Positions 15,349 through 23,964 of a DNA stretch of 33,881 bases are shown here, in pieces. The notes below the pieces were generated by a model, which had not been told where the DNA came from, did not search any database, and saw nothing but the letters and a program-made list of their open reading frames with translations. Numbering within the stretch: the stretch's first letter is position 1; every line of letters starts with the position of its first letter. A program made the translations under genes and the position numbers. The DNA lies in the NCBI GenBank assembly GCA_025465135.1, contig JAODNA010000050.1, positions 1 to 33,881 on the forward strand, in the 5' to 3' direction. Source of the DNA: Frankiales bacterium (GTDB lineage: Bacteria; Actinomycetota; Actinomycetes; Mycobacteriales; SCTD01).

Positions 15349-16460
15349 CCCGACAGGTGGGCCACGTCGTTCATCGACCGGACGACGGCTGCTCCGTCGG
15401 CGTGCCACTGCACCTCGTTGAGGCACGCCAGGTCCAGGTGCATGCGGAACAGCGCTGACGGCGGCGCCTCGAGCGCCATGCGAAGCAGCGTCTTGATGGG
15501 CGTCACGTGCGACACGACGATGACGGTCTGCCCGCCGTACGACGACAGGACGCGGTCCCGCGCGACGCGGACCCGGGCCGCCGTCGCATCGAACGACTCG
15601 CCGAACGGCGGCGCGACCGACGTCGACGCGAACCACTCGTCCATCTCGCGGGGCCACTTCTCGCGCACCTCGCGGAACGTGAACCCCTCCCAGTCACCGA
15701 AGTCGGTCTCCCGGAAGCCCTCGTCGACCGCGACCTCCAGGCCCAGCGCCTCCGCTACCAGCAACGCGGTCTCGCGGGCCCGGCGCAGCGGGGAGGAGAC
15801 GACGGCGGCAGCGCCCGAGCCAGCCAGCCGCACGGCAGCCGCCGCGGCCTGCGCACGGCCGACGTCGGTGAGCGCCGGGTCCCCAGCGCCCGAGAAGCGC
15901 TTCTCGATCGACAGCGCGGTCTGCCCGTGCCTCAGCAGCAGGGTGGTCGTCGGTGCGGCCGGCGGGTCCTGCCACCCGGACCACCGGTCCGGGGCAGCGG
16001 CGACGCTCTCCAGGAAAGCGGCTGCGGGGTCGGGCGCCCATTCCCGGCCGACCGCGGCGGCATCCATGGCCTCGTTGGCGAGCCGGTCGGCATGCTTGTT
16101 CTTCTCGCGAGGGATCCACGAGAACCGCACCGACGGCAGCTGGGAGATGAGCCCGGCGGCTTCGCGCGCGAGCGGCTTGATACCGGGGTTCTTGACCTGC
16201 CACCGGCCACTCATCTGCTCGACGAGGAGCTTGCTGTCGAGCCGCACCTCGACCTCCGACGGGTCGAGGTCGACGGCTGCTCGCAACCCCGCGATCAGGC
16301 CGCCGTACTCGGCCACGTTGTTGGTCGCGACGCCGATGCCGGCCGCCCGCTCCGCGAGCACCTCGCCGGTGAGCGCATCGCGCACGACCGCGCCGTAGCC
16401 GGCCGGCCCGGGGTTGCCGCGCGACCCGCCGTCGGCCTCGATGACGAGCCTGCGACCCAT
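15345..16460 (-). CDS. Bifunctional RNase H / histidine phosphatase (CobC-like)
   Basis: A 371-residue two-domain enzyme. The N-terminal RNase H domain (about 3-140) begins RLVIEADGGSRGNPGPAGYG with the first catalytic Asp, has NNVAEYGGL with the catalytic Glu, RLDSKLLVEQM with the second Asp, and NKHADRLANEA with the last Asp; it cuts RNA in RNA-DNA hybrids. The C-terminal phosphoglycerate-mutase-like domain (about 170-371) starts LLLRHGQTAL with the RHG phosphohistidine motif, then SSPLRRARETA, ETDFGDWEG and VVSHVTPIK; in actinobacteria this part can act as alpha-ribazole phosphatase in cobalamin synthesis. ATG at 16458-16460 lies one base after the stop of the zinc-ribbon gene, so the two are coupled. 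The same fusion is known in mycobacteria (Rv2228c type). Confidence 0.93.
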   Translation of the reverse strand: MGRRLVIEADGGSRGNPGPAGYGAVVRDALTGEVLAERAAGIGVATNNVAEYGGLIAGLRAAVDLDPSEVEVRLDSKLLVEQMSGRWQVKNPGIKPLAREAAGLISQLPSVRFSWIPREKNKHADRLANEAMDAAAVGREWAPDPAAAFLESVAAAPDRWSGWQDPPAAPTTTLLLRHGQTALSIEKRFSGAGDPALTDVGRAQAAAAAVRLAGSGAAAVVSSPLRRARETALLVAEALGLEVAVDEGFRETDFGDWEGFTFREVREKWPREMDEWFASTSVAPPFGESFDATAARVRVARDRVLSSYGGQTVIVVSHVTPIKTLLRMALEAPPSALFRMHLDLACLNEVQWHADGAAVVRSMNDVAHLSG

Positions 16461-16461
16461 G

Positions 16462-17205
16462 TCAGAGACCGGACTCGGCCGTCCGCACCATGATCCGGCC
16501 GCACTCCTCGTGTCGGAGCACGTCGTCGACAGCCGCCGCGCGGATGTCGGCCTTCTCGTTCTGCATGAGGTCGAGCCGGCAGCCACCGCAGGCACCACGG
16601 GCGATCGCACCGGCACCCACACCGCCGTGGTCGACGCGGAGGCGCTCGTAGAGGGCCAGCAGGTCCTCGGGGAACGTCGCCGCCAGCTCCGCGCGCTCGC
16701 CGGTGCTCCGGGCGATCTCCTCGTCGATCTCGGCGAAGCCCTTGTCCCGCGCCGTCCCGGCGTCGTCGCGCGCCGCGAGCAACGAGTCCCGTTCTCCCGT
16801 GAGCCGGTCGAGCACGGCCTGCGCGGCCTCGGCCCGCTCCATCACCTCGAGCTCGGCGTCCTCGAGGTCGGACTGCCGGCGGTTCAGCGTCGCGACCTCG
16901 TGCTGCAGCTCCTCGAGCTGCTTGGCGTTGGTGACGGCGCCGGAGTTGAGGTGGGTCTCGTCGCGGGTGCGGCGGCTCCGGACCTGCTCGATCTCGTCCT
17001 CGAACTTCTTCTGCTCGCGCGCCAGGTCCGAAACCTCGGTCTGGGCGCGCACGGTGTCGTCGCGGAGCGCGTCCACCTGTGCTTCGAGCCTCTCGATCTC
17101 CGCCAGCTCGGGGAGCGTCCGGCGACGGTGCGCCAGCCGGTCGAGCGCGCTGTCCAGCGCCTGCAGCTCGAGCAGGCGGAGCTGGACGAACGGGTCTGCC
17201 TTCAC
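16462..17205 (-). CDS. Coiled-coil C4-type zinc ribbon protein (DUF164/CdsZ family)
   Basis: About 247 residues from a GTG at 17205 (MKADPFVQLRLLELQALDSA), chosen because GAGGAG lies 10 nt upstream and family members begin this way; a frame extension to 17238 adds 11 residues. Residues 20-185 form a long antiparallel coiled coil rich in Glu, Arg and Leu. The C-terminal zinc ribbon is at about 200-245: GACGGCRLDL, then CGRIMVR. The last pair shows a single Cys, so one ligand of the usual four is missing or replaced (EECG). The family holds regulators and chaperone-like proteins without a settled bacterial role. It sits between Nif3 and RNase H-phosphatase genes, a conserved order in actinobacteria. 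Confidence 0.88.
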   Translation of the reverse strand: MKADPFVQLRLLELQALDSALDRLAHRRRTLPELAEIERLEAQVDALRDDTVRAQTEVSDLAREQKKFEDEIEQVRSRRTRDETHLNSGAVTNAKQLEELQHEVATLNRRQSDLEDAELEVMERAEAAQAVLDRLTGERDSLLAARDDAGTARDKGFAEIDEEIARSTGERAELAATFPEDLLALYERLRVDHGGVGAGAIARGACGGCRLDLMQNEKADIRAAAVDDVLRHEECGRIMVRTAESGL

Positions 17206-17248
17206 GCGGCGGGGGCTCCTCGGCTCGGGGATCCCCACCGTAGTGCGG

Positions 17249-18364
17249 TCAGCCGGTCGACGGCTCGTGCAGCGTCCACGGGTCGGTCACGAGGGTCGAC
17301 ACGGCGGTGTCCACGTCGACGGAGTCCGCGAGAAGGGACGCTGCCGAGGCGAGCCAGGGCCACTCGGTCGCCCAGTGCGCCGCATCCAGGAGCGCCAGTC
17401 CTTCCGGGGCCTCCGACGAGGGGTGGTGCCGCAGGTCGGAGGTCAGGTAGGCGTCGGCGACGGCAGCGGCCTCGGTCAGCAGGTCGTCGCCGGAACCGCC
17501 GCAGACAGCGAGGGTCTCGACGACCTGCAGGGGATCGCCCGCGGACCGGACGCCCCAGGCCGTGGCCGGCAGCGCCGACGCAGCCCGGCGGGTCAGCTCG
17601 GCCAGCGTGATCGGCTCCGGCAGCCGTCCCACCCGGCCGATCCCTCGCGGCCCGGGCACGGTCGCGAGCTCCAGCACGTCGTACGCCGGCTCCTCGTAGG
17701 GATGAGCCGCGAGCAGGGCACGTACGACGGCCTCCCGCCGGCCCCGCGGCAGAACGACCTCCAGCCGGGTCTCGTCGACGGACGCGACCTCGCCGACCAC
17801 CCCCACCGTCGGCGACGCGCCGGGCAGCGGGCGGAAGGTCCCCTCCCCCGTCGTGCGCCAGGCGCATCGCTCGTAGTCGCCGACCGCCCCCGCGCCCTCG
17901 GCCGCGACGGCGTCGAGCACCCGGTCCGCGTCCGCGAGGGGGACGAACACGACGAGCTTGTCCAGCGGGTCGACCGCGAGCGGCGACAGCGGCCGGACGT
18001 CGAGCAGCCCCAGGGTCGCGGCGAGGGCGTCGGAGACGCCCGGCGCGGCGGCGTCGGCGTTGGTGTGCGCGACGAGCAGTCCGCAGCCACCGGCGATGAG
18101 GCGGTGGACCACGCGGCCCTTGGGGTTGGTCGCAGCCACCGAGGTCGTGCCGCGCAGGTAGAGCGGGTGATGCGTGATCAGCAGGTCTGCGCCGCGCTCG
18201 GCCGCTTCGGCGACCACAGGCGCGACCGGGTCGATCGCGAAGAGCACCCTGCGCACGACGGCGTCGGGGTCGCCGACGACCAGACCGACCGCGTCCCACG
18301 ACTGCGCCAGCGACGGTGGGTAGAGCTCGTCGAGCGCGGCGACGACGTCAGCCAGGCGGGTCAC
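17249..18364 (-). CDS. Nif3-like dinuclear metal centre protein
   Basis: A 371-residue member of the NIF3/YbgI/YqfO family, hexameric toroids with a two-metal site. Motifs: SWDAVGLVVGDPDAVVRRVL near the start, LLITHHPLYLRG with the metal-binding HH at about 64-65, VAHTNADAA at about 97-105, and the C-terminal SDLRHHP and LLDAAHWATEWPW with the remaining ligands. The middle 130-240 insertion is the PII-like domain found in the longer members (HPYEEPAYDVLEL). GTP cyclohydrolase 1 type 2 is a common automatic name but not a proven activity. It heads the operon with the zinc-ribbon protein (43-bp gap) and RNase H-phosphatase. Confidence 0.92.
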   Translation of the reverse strand: MTRLADVVAALDELYPPSLAQSWDAVGLVVGDPDAVVRRVLFAIDPVAPVVAEAAERGADLLITHHPLYLRGTTSVAATNPKGRVVHRLIAGGCGLLVAHTNADAAAPGVSDALAATLGLLDVRPLSPLAVDPLDKLVVFVPLADADRVLDAVAAEGAGAVGDYERCAWRTTGEGTFRPLPGASPTVGVVGEVASVDETRLEVVLPRGRREAVVRALLAAHPYEEPAYDVLELATVPGPRGIGRVGRLPEPITLAELTRRAASALPATAWGVRSAGDPLQVVETLAVCGGSGDDLLTEAAAVADAYLTSDLRHHPSSEAPEGLALLDAAHWATEWPWLASAASLLADSVDVDTAVSTLVTDPWTLHEPSTG

Positions 18365-18377
18365 GCCGCGAGGCTAG

Positions 18378-18644
18378 TCAGAGCATGTCGCCGGTGGCCC
18401 CGGTGATGCCGGCGGAGACCTTGGCGAGCATCTCGTCCGCGGAGAGCGAGAAGGCCCCGGCGGCGATGTCGAGCAGCACCGCCCCGAGAGCGACGAGGCT
18501 GGTCGTCGTACCGGCCGGATCGGCCTCGGCAGCCGTGATGAGCGAGGAGTACGCCCCCGGCTCGGCGCGCACGTAGGACTGCACGTGGGCGACGGTGCGG
18601 GTGAAGGCGGCGAGGTCCGGGCCGTGCGGAAGGGTCGTGTCCAC
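18378..18644 (-). CDS. Small helical protein of unknown function
   Basis: An 88-residue protein from GTG (18642-18644), starting MDTTLPHGPDLAAFTRTVAH. It looks all-helical, with an Ala/Leu-rich central helix (TSLVALGAVLLDIAAGAFSL), no signal peptide and no cysteine. It lies 13 bp upstream of the Nif3 gene on the same strand, so it may be the first gene of that operon. No family is recognised. Codon use (strong G/C third positions) fits a real gene. Confidence 0.6.
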   Translation of the reverse strand: MDTTLPHGPDLAAFTRTVAHVQSYVRAEPGAYSSLITAAEADPAGTTTSLVALGAVLLDIAAGAFSLSADEMLAKVSAGITGATGDML

Positions 18645-18810
18645 GGACCTGACGCTAGGGCAACAAGTGCCTATCCGCCGGTGCTGACATGCCGAGCGCG
18701 CCCGACTCGTCCCTCAATGCCCGACCCCTCGCGACGACGAGCTCCTCCATTCCGCCGCGCGCCTGCCGATGCCTTCCTAACGTCAGTGACGAGAGGGGGG
18801 TCGGCCGACC

Positions 18811-19497
18811 ATGTCCGCAAGCGCACGTCGCACGACGGCGCGGCTCGTCGCCGCCCTCGGTCTTCTCGTCAGCGCCCTGGCTCTGCCCGCGGCGACCTCG
18901 AGCGCCAACGCCCCCCATACCGGCCAGGTCCGGGCCCTCTTCTTCGGCGACAGCCTCATGGCCGGCGTCGGCGCGCACCCGGTTCGGCCGGTGATGGCGC
19001 GCGTTGCGGCTCGGCGGCTCGGCTGGGACGTCACCGTCGACGCCGTCCCGGGGACGGGCTACACCACCGGCGGCAAGCGTGGCCGGCCGTACCTGGACCG
19101 GCTGTCGAGGCCGGGCGTGCTGTCCACGCCGTACGACGTGGTGGTCCTCGAGGGAGGCACCAACGACAAGCTGGCGGATCCCGCCACGATGCGCGCGCGC
19201 ACGACGGACACCGTCACCTACGTCCGATCGCGTCTGCCGACCGCCACGATCGTGCTGATGGGTGCCTACAACCCCCCGGGGCGGCGCTACGACCAGCGCC
19301 GCGTGACGATCGACGCCGTCATCCGCACCGTCGCGATCGAGCAGGCGCTGCCCTACTTCAGCCCGATATCGGGCCACTGGACCAAGGGGCAGGGCGCGCG
19401 CTTCCTGTCCGCGGACCACCTGCACCCGAGCGCCTACGGGTACGGCGTGATGGCCGCGCGGCTGGTCGCTGCGCTCCGCACGGCGCACGTCAGCTAG
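18811..19497 (+). CDS. Secreted SGNH/GDSL-type hydrolase
   Basis: A 228-residue exported esterase-like enzyme. The signal peptide is at about 1-34 (RRTTARLVAALGLLVSALAL, cleavage near SANA). Block I is LFFGDSLMAGVG with the nucleophile Ser in GDS. Block III is VVLEGGTNDKLAD with the oxyanion Asn. Block V is SADHLHPSAYGYG with the catalytic Asp and His (D-x-x-H). Together these define the SGNH family, which removes acyl or acetyl groups from lipids, glycans or peptidoglycan; substrate unknown. A purine-rich GAGAGGGGGG upstream may serve as ribosome site. A strong hairpin follows at 19548-19584, shared with the convergent signalling operon. Confidence 0.88.
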   Translation: MSASARRTTARLVAALGLLVSALALPAATSSANAPHTGQVRALFFGDSLMAGVGAHPVRPVMARVAARRLGWDVTVDAVPGTGYTTGGKRGRPYLDRLSRPGVLSTPYDVVVLEGGTNDKLADPATMRARTTDTVTYVRSRLPTATIVLMGAYNPPGRRYDQRRVTIDAVIRTVAIEQALPYFSPISGHWTKGQGARFLSADHLHPSAYGYGVMAARLVAALRTAHVS

Positions 19498-19547
19498 CTC
19501 CTCAAGCCCTTCGGCAGACCTGTCGACATCCGAGGTGATCCCGAACA

Positions 19548-19584
19548 CGCGGCCCCGGCGACTCTGATCAGCGTCGGGGCCGCG
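19548..19584. terminator. Bidirectional hairpin terminator
   Basis: CGCGGCCCCGGCG (19548-19560) pairs with CGTCGGGGCCGCG (19572-19584), 13 positions with one G-U, around an 11-nt loop. It lies between the SGNH gene stop and the stop of the minus-strand GGDEF-EAL gene (19585), so it can serve both. There is no T-run, as is common in GC-rich genomes. Confidence 0.7.
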
Positions 19585-21933
19585 TCATGTCCGCGCTGTG
19601 GGCGGGATCTGGCGCGTGACGGACGATGCTGTCCAGCGGGATCCGTCGGGTCTGGGCATACCGGCCCGGTTCAGCGCAGCGGCGACGGAGTGGGCCGACG
19701 CTCCAGACGCACGCAGGGCCACCGCACGATCGACGACGGCGGGTCCGGCCGTCACCGCCTTCCGGCGGCGACCCGAGGTGATGTCCGACCCCGGGAGCGG
19801 GACGTCGGCGCAGTCGGCCAGGACACGTTGGAGGTCATCAGCAGCCACACCTGGGGACCACAGGAACCCTTGCGCCTGCTGGCATCCGAGCGCACGCAGC
19901 GCAGCGAACTGCTCCATCGTCTCGACGCCCTCACCGATCGACATGGCACCGATCGCGTGCGCCAGGCTGACCACACTGCTGCAGATCGCCTCGTCGTTGA
20001 GCGAGCGGGCGAGGCCCGACACGAAGGCCCGATCGAGCTTGAGGGCGCTGATCGGGTAGCGGCGCAGGTAGAGCAGCGAGCTGTAACCGGTGCCGAAGTC
20101 ATCGATCGCGATCCGGACGCCGAGCGCTGCAAGCCCGTTGAGCGCCACCGCTGCGGCGTCGGCGTCGTGCATGAAGACCGACTCGGTCACCTCGAGCATG
20201 AGTCGCTCCGGGTCGAGACCACTGCGCTGCAGCGCGTCGCGCACGTGCTCGACGACGTCCGGCTGCGTCAGCTGTCGGACCGACAGGTTGACGGCGACGT
20301 CCAAGCCTTCCGCAGCCCCGGCAAAGGCCGCCGCGTCGCGGCACGCCCTGTCGACCGCCCATCGGCCGAGCGGCACGATCAGCCCGCTCGACTCGGCCAC
20401 GGGGATGAACTGACCGGGAGGGATCAGACCTCGCTCCGGATGCTGCCAACGGGCGAGCGCCTCCACCCCGACCGGCTGGCCGGTCCCGAGGTCGATGACC
20501 GGCTGGTAGTGCAGGACCAGCTCCGAACGGCTCAACGCGGCGCGCAGCTCGACCTCGGTCCTCATCAGGTCGTCAACGCCCCGTCGAAGGTCGTCGCTGA
20601 AGATCCGGAGCCGGGCGCCGCCGTGCCGCTTGGCGTCGTACATCGCGGCGTCCGCAGCCATGAGCAGCTCGTCGGCCGAGGCCGCGTCGCCGACTGCGAC
20701 ACCGACGCTGGCGGAGAGGTTGACCGACGTGTCACCGAGGTCGAACGGAAGGGCGAGCACCTCTGAGAGCCGGGCCCCCAGCGTCTCCATGTTCTCCGCG
20801 CTCGACAGGTCGCGCCAGACGATGACGAACTCGTCGCCCGAGTACCGCGACAGGGTGTCACCCTCCCGCATGACCCCGGTCAGGCGACCGGCCACCTGCA
20901 GGAGCAGGGCGTCACCGGCGGCGTGGCCGAGGCTGTCGTTGATGCGCTTGAAGTGGTCGAGGTCGAGGAACGCGACACCCACGTGGCGGCCCTGCCGGCG
21001 TGCATCGGCGCAGGCCTGCTCCAGGCGGTCCGCCAGCAGGAGCCGGTTGGGAAGCCCGGTCAGCGCGTCGTGCAGTGCTTGGTGCGTCAGGGCCAGCTGA
21101 ACGCGGTGCATATCGGTCACGTCGACATGGCTGATCACGGCACCGCGCCCGTCGCCGATCTGAGCGGGCGACACCCGGATGCTGAACCAGTGATCCTCGC
21201 TCTCCCCGGGCCGGGCGTACTCGTACTGGTAGCGCTCGGCCCGCGCCGCCAGCACCTCCCGAACGCCCTCGGCAAAGGCAGCGATAGCGGTGGCGAGGTC
21301 GCCGTCGGCCGCCACGTGCGCGTCGCACTTGCGCAGGTAGTTGTCCCCGACGGACCACTCCGAGGGTGCGCCCCCCGGCCTAGCGGTGAAGCGCAGCCAA
21401 GCGCTGTTGACCGCGACGATGACGCCGTCCGGGCCGACCGCACAGGTCGGCGCTTCCAGGGCATCGAGCAGTCCTCGAGCCAGCTGCAGGTAGCTGTGCG
21501 CCTGCTGCTCGGACCGCTGCCGCTGCAGGGCATGCAGCAGCGCCGTCGCGAGTCGCGGACCGTCGTGCTCCCCCTTGACCAGGTAGTCCTGAGCGCCCTC
21601 GGCGAGAGCCCACATGGCGAGCTGCCCGTCGCCGCGGCCGGTGAGGACGAGCAGCGCCGTGTCGGGATGCGCCGCGCGCACGGCATGCACCACGGCGAGA
21701 CCGTGGGCGTCGGGCAGGCCGAGGTCGGCCAGCACCAGGTCGTACGGCGACGCCGCGAGCCTCGCCAGAGCGTCGTGAAGGTTTGCCGCCACCTCCACGC
21801 GTGCATGGGGCAGCTCGTCCTCGAGCAGCGCCAGCACCAGCTCGCTGTCCGATGCGGAGTCCTCCACCACGAGGAGCCGCAGCGCGCTGTTGGGGCCGAG
21901 TGCCGCCTCCGGTGGGCTGATGAGCGGGATCAC
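19585..21933 (-). CDS. REC-PAS-GGDEF-EAL response regulator with C-terminal recombinase-like HTH
   Basis: A 782-residue c-di-GMP output protein. A receiver domain at about 18-140 (LLVVEDSASDSE, phospho-acceptor Asp70 in LADLGLPD, LTGRGDG). A PAS-type domain at about 155-275. A GGDEF domain at about 285-445 with FLDLDHFKRINDSLGHAAGD and RYSGDEF (365-369), a permitted variant, so cyclase activity is plausible. An EAL domain at about 465-715 with EALARW (491), VNLSVRQL, LEVTES, IDDFGTGYSS, LKLDRAF, GEGVET and AQGFLWSP, complete for hydrolysis. The last 50 residues (AVALRASGASAHSVAAALNR, then AG and SRWTASSV) match the HTH tail of the 3458-5173 protein. The gene overlaps the upstream response regulator by ATGA and is the final member of a three-gene operon. 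Confidence 0.93.
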   Translation of the reverse strand: MIPLISPPEAALGPNSALRLLVVEDSASDSELVLALLEDELPHARVEVAANLHDALARLAASPYDLVLADLGLPDAHGLAVVHAVRAAHPDTALLVLTGRGDGQLAMWALAEGAQDYLVKGEHDGPRLATALLHALQRQRSEQQAHSYLQLARGLLDALEAPTCAVGPDGVIVAVNSAWLRFTARPGGAPSEWSVGDNYLRKCDAHVAADGDLATAIAAFAEGVREVLAARAERYQYEYARPGESEDHWFSIRVSPAQIGDGRGAVISHVDVTDMHRVQLALTHQALHDALTGLPNRLLLADRLEQACADARRQGRHVGVAFLDLDHFKRINDSLGHAAGDALLLQVAGRLTGVMREGDTLSRYSGDEFVIVWRDLSSAENMETLGARLSEVLALPFDLGDTSVNLSASVGVAVGDAASADELLMAADAAMYDAKRHGGARLRIFSDDLRRGVDDLMRTEVELRAALSRSELVLHYQPVIDLGTGQPVGVEALARWQHPERGLIPPGQFIPVAESSGLIVPLGRWAVDRACRDAAAFAGAAEGLDVAVNLSVRQLTQPDVVEHVRDALQRSGLDPERLMLEVTESVFMHDADAAAVALNGLAALGVRIAIDDFGTGYSSLLYLRRYPISALKLDRAFVSGLARSLNDEAICSSVVSLAHAIGAMSIGEGVETMEQFAALRALGCQQAQGFLWSPGVAADDLQRVLADCADVPLPGSDITSGRRRKAVTAGPAVVDRAVALRASGASAHSVAAALNRAGMPRPDGSRWTASSVTRQIPPTART

Positions 21934-22355
21934 TGCGGAAGCCTGACGAGCCCCAGCCAGAAGTCGTCGATGGACTGCACGACGTGCACGAACTGATCGA
22001 TGTCGACGGGCTTGGTAAGGAAGCAGTTCGCACCGAGGTCGTAGGTCTTCGCCACGTCCGACTCCGCCGACGACGTCGTCAGCACCGCAACCGGGATACG
22101 CCGTAGCGCTTCGTCGCTGCGCATGCGACTCAGGACCTCGTGCCCGGTCATGCGCGGGAGGTTGAGGTCCAGGATGACGAAGTCGGGCCTCGGCGTCGTG
22201 TCATCCAGGAGCAGGGCGATCGCAGCCGCTCCGTCACGACAGACCGTGACCTCGTTGGCGACCTTCGCGTCCTGCAGGGCCTCGAGCGTGATCTCGATGT
22301 CGGCAAGGCTGTCCTCGACCAACAGGATGTGCATGAGCTGCGCATGGCGCGTCAC
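21930..22355 (-). CDS. Stand-alone response regulator (Rcp1-like receiver)
   Basis: A 141-residue single receiver domain. The acidic pair is in ILLVEDSLADIE, the phospho-acceptor Asp63 in VILDLNLPRMTG, the switch Thr in VLTTSS and Lys115 in FLTKPVDIDQF. The sequence type (long loop before the phospho-site, EITLEALQDAKVANEV) is that of Rcp1-like regulators that work with bacteriophytochrome or PAS kinases. The start at 22355 is supported by the 4-bp ATGA overlap with the upstream kinase; an internal ATG gives MHILLVEDS. The stop likewise overlaps the REC-PAS-GGDEF-EAL gene, so the three are co-translated. It probably relays phosphate or competes for the kinase. Confidence 0.93.
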   Translation of the reverse strand: MTRHAQLMHILLVEDSLADIEITLEALQDAKVANEVTVCRDGAAAIALLLDDTTPRPDFVILDLNLPRMTGHEVLSRMRSDEALRRIPVAVLTTSSAESDVAKTYDLGANCFLTKPVDIDQFVHVVQSIDDFWLGLVRLPQ

Positions 22356-23512
22356 GCTGCCGCCCGCCCGGCCGGGGGCGCCGGGAGCGTCACGCAGAAG
22401 CGGCTTCCGCCGAGCTCCGACTCCTCCACCCAGGCGCGGCCCTCGGACCGCTCCACGACCTGCTGCACGATGGCCAGCCCGATCCCCGTCCCGGCGTAGG
22501 CCTCGCGCACGTGCAGCCGCGAGAACATCCCGAAGATCCGCTCGCGGTACTCAGGCTCGATGCCGATGCCGTCGTCATCGACGTACAGGTGCACGATTCC
22601 GCCGACGACCTCTCCGCTGACCTTCACGCGTGACGGCGCTTCCGGCCGATGGAACTTCACGGCGTTGCTGATCAGGTTCTGGAGCACGGCGAAGACCGCG
22701 GCCTCGTCGCACCAGACGGGCGGCAGGTCGCCGATCTCGACCTCGCCGGCAGCCTCCGACGCCACCGCTCGCAGCGCAACCGCGTTCGTGTCCACCACCT
22801 CGAGGCCGGGCTCGGACCGGAGGAACCTGGAGTACTCCAGCAGGTCGTCGATGAGGACCCGCATCCGCGCGGCGCCGTCTACGACGTGGAAGATGTAGCG
22901 GCTGCCGCGCTCGTCGAGGGCGTCGGCGTAGCGCTTCTCCAGCAGCTGCACGAAGCCGGTCATGACCCGAAGGGGTTCGGCGAGGTCGTGCGAGGCGACG
23001 TAGGCGAACTGCTCGAGGTCGCGGTTCGACCGGCCCAACGCGACGTACTGCTTCTCCAAGGTGCGATGGACGTCCGCCAGCTCGGCCGTGTGCTGGACGC
23101 GCTCCGTCACATCCTTCGCGCTCGTGGCCAGGCCGACGACTCTTCCGTCGCTGTTGAGCAGGGGCGACACGGTCAGCGAGACCGGCACGTGGCCGCCGTC
23201 GGGACGCAGGTGCCAGGTGTCGAAGCGCTCGACGCGTTGCCCCGAGAGCGCGGCCGCGTGCACCCCCTGCAGCTGCAGGGCCGTCTCGTCGGGCAGCAGG
23301 GCGATCGTGGAACATCCGAGCATGTCCTCCGCGCTGCGGCCGTAGAGCCGCTCCGCCCCGGCGTTCCAGCTCGTGATCCGGCCGTCGAGGTCCTCGCTGA
23401 AGATCGCGTCGGCGGAGGCGGCCACGATCTGTGCCATGAGCCCAGGGTCGATCAGGATCTCGGGAGTGGCGACGAGATGCTGGCCGAGCGTCGACGTGGC
23501 AACGACCTTCAT
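22352..23512 (-). CDS. PAS-domain sensor histidine kinase
   Basis: A 386-residue soluble kinase. A PAS domain at about 25-140 (AASADAIFSEDLDGRITSWN, then PAS/PAC end at VVGLATSAKDVTERV). The HisKA dimerisation helix carries the phospho-acceptor His175 in FAYVASHDLAEPLR. The HATPase domain at about 265-380 shows NLISNAVKFH (N box), DDDGIGIEPE (G1), FSRLH (F box) and GTGIGLAIV (G2). There are no membrane helices, so the signal is cytoplasmic; a bound cofactor in the PAS domain is possible but not visible. It heads an operon with the Rcp1-like regulator and the REC-PAS-GGDEF-EAL protein. Its 130-bp upstream region is interrupted by the left end of the integrated element, which may have altered its promoter. 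Confidence 0.93.
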   Translation of the reverse strand: MKVVATSTLGQHLVATPEILIDPGLMAQIVAASADAIFSEDLDGRITSWNAGAERLYGRSAEDMLGCSTIALLPDETALQLQGVHAAALSGQRVERFDTWHLRPDGGHVPVSLTVSPLLNSDGRVVGLATSAKDVTERVQHTAELADVHRTLEKQYVALGRSNRDLEQFAYVASHDLAEPLRVMTGFVQLLEKRYADALDERGSRYIFHVVDGAARMRVLIDDLLEYSRFLRSEPGLEVVDTNAVALRAVASEAAGEVEIGDLPPVWCDEAAVFAVLQNLISNAVKFHRPEAPSRVKVSGEVVGGIVHLYVDDDGIGIEPEYRERIFGMFSRLHVREAYAGTGIGLAIVQQVVERSEGRAWVEESELGGSRFCVTLPAPPAGRAAA

Positions 23513-23642
23513 AGATGAAGCATCGGCGCCCGAAGGCCCGGAAAGACCACTTGGCCACGCGAACGGCTCGAAGACGGCAGGTCACGTGGTGCTGCCGGAG
23601 GACATGTGTCGCTCGTCCGCGCGTGTCGGGAGCAGTCCCACG

Positions 23643-23685
23643 GTGGTCCCAGCAGGACTCGAACCTGCGACATCCGCCTTGTAAG
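23643..23685 (-). repeat. Left att site: 43-bp copy of the tRNA-Val 3' half
   Basis: Positions 23643-23685 are identical to 30412-30454, which covers the tRNA-Val gene from the anticodon loop to its 3' end plus one flanking base. Identity stops abruptly at both edges (T versus G after 23685). This is the duplicated attachment site left by tyrosine-integrase insertion; it is not a functional tRNA. Confidence 0.9.
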
Positions 23686-23789
23686 TCGCAGCGTGAGTCG
23701 TCCGCCGGTGACCGTCGGTGTTCGCTGAGCGTGCGGGTAACGCCTCGTGATCCACCGAAGGTCACCAAGGACCACTGCTGTCCGTCCAT

Positions 23790-23822
23790 TTGGCTGCCAA
23801 CTTGGCTGCCACTCTTGGTTGC
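23790..23822 (+). repeat. Integrase arm-type repeats, left end
   Basis: TTGGCTGCCA at 23790-23799 and again at 23802-23811 (12 bp period), with a degenerate third copy TTGGTTGC at 23815-23822. The same decamer pair occurs at 30319-30340 inside the other att site. Paired direct repeats near both ends are typical of arm binding by lambda-type integrases. Confidence 0.65.
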
Positions 23823-23887
23823 TTCAACAGCCAAGCGCCAGCCGCGATAAGGGTCGTCATGCGGTGCCGTGAGTCAGGCAAGTCCGT

Positions 23888-23917
23888 GGGTACGTTCGCG
23901 GGTACGCCGGTGGGTAC
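23888..23917 (+). repeat. Three GGGTAC iterons, 12-bp period
   Basis: GGGTAC at 23888-23893, 23900-23905 and 23912-23917. The 20 bases from 23900 recur exactly, inverted, at the 25991-26008 locus. Likely binding sites for one of the element's HTH proteins. Confidence 0.55.
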
Positions 23918-23964
23918 GGCATGGAACTCACGACTCATGGCCTGGCGCCTCTGCGAGATCTTGA

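Noticed and set aside
23643-23685. A second tRNA-Val gene
   Set aside because: Only the 3' half is present; the following bases cannot form the 5' acceptor strand or D arm. It is an att duplicate.
23762-23938. Minus-strand small ORF with VPTGVPANVPT and KLAAKW at the left end of the element
   Set aside because: Its repeats are simply the GGGTAC iterons and TTGGCTGCCA arm sites read in frame; no ribosome site is visible.
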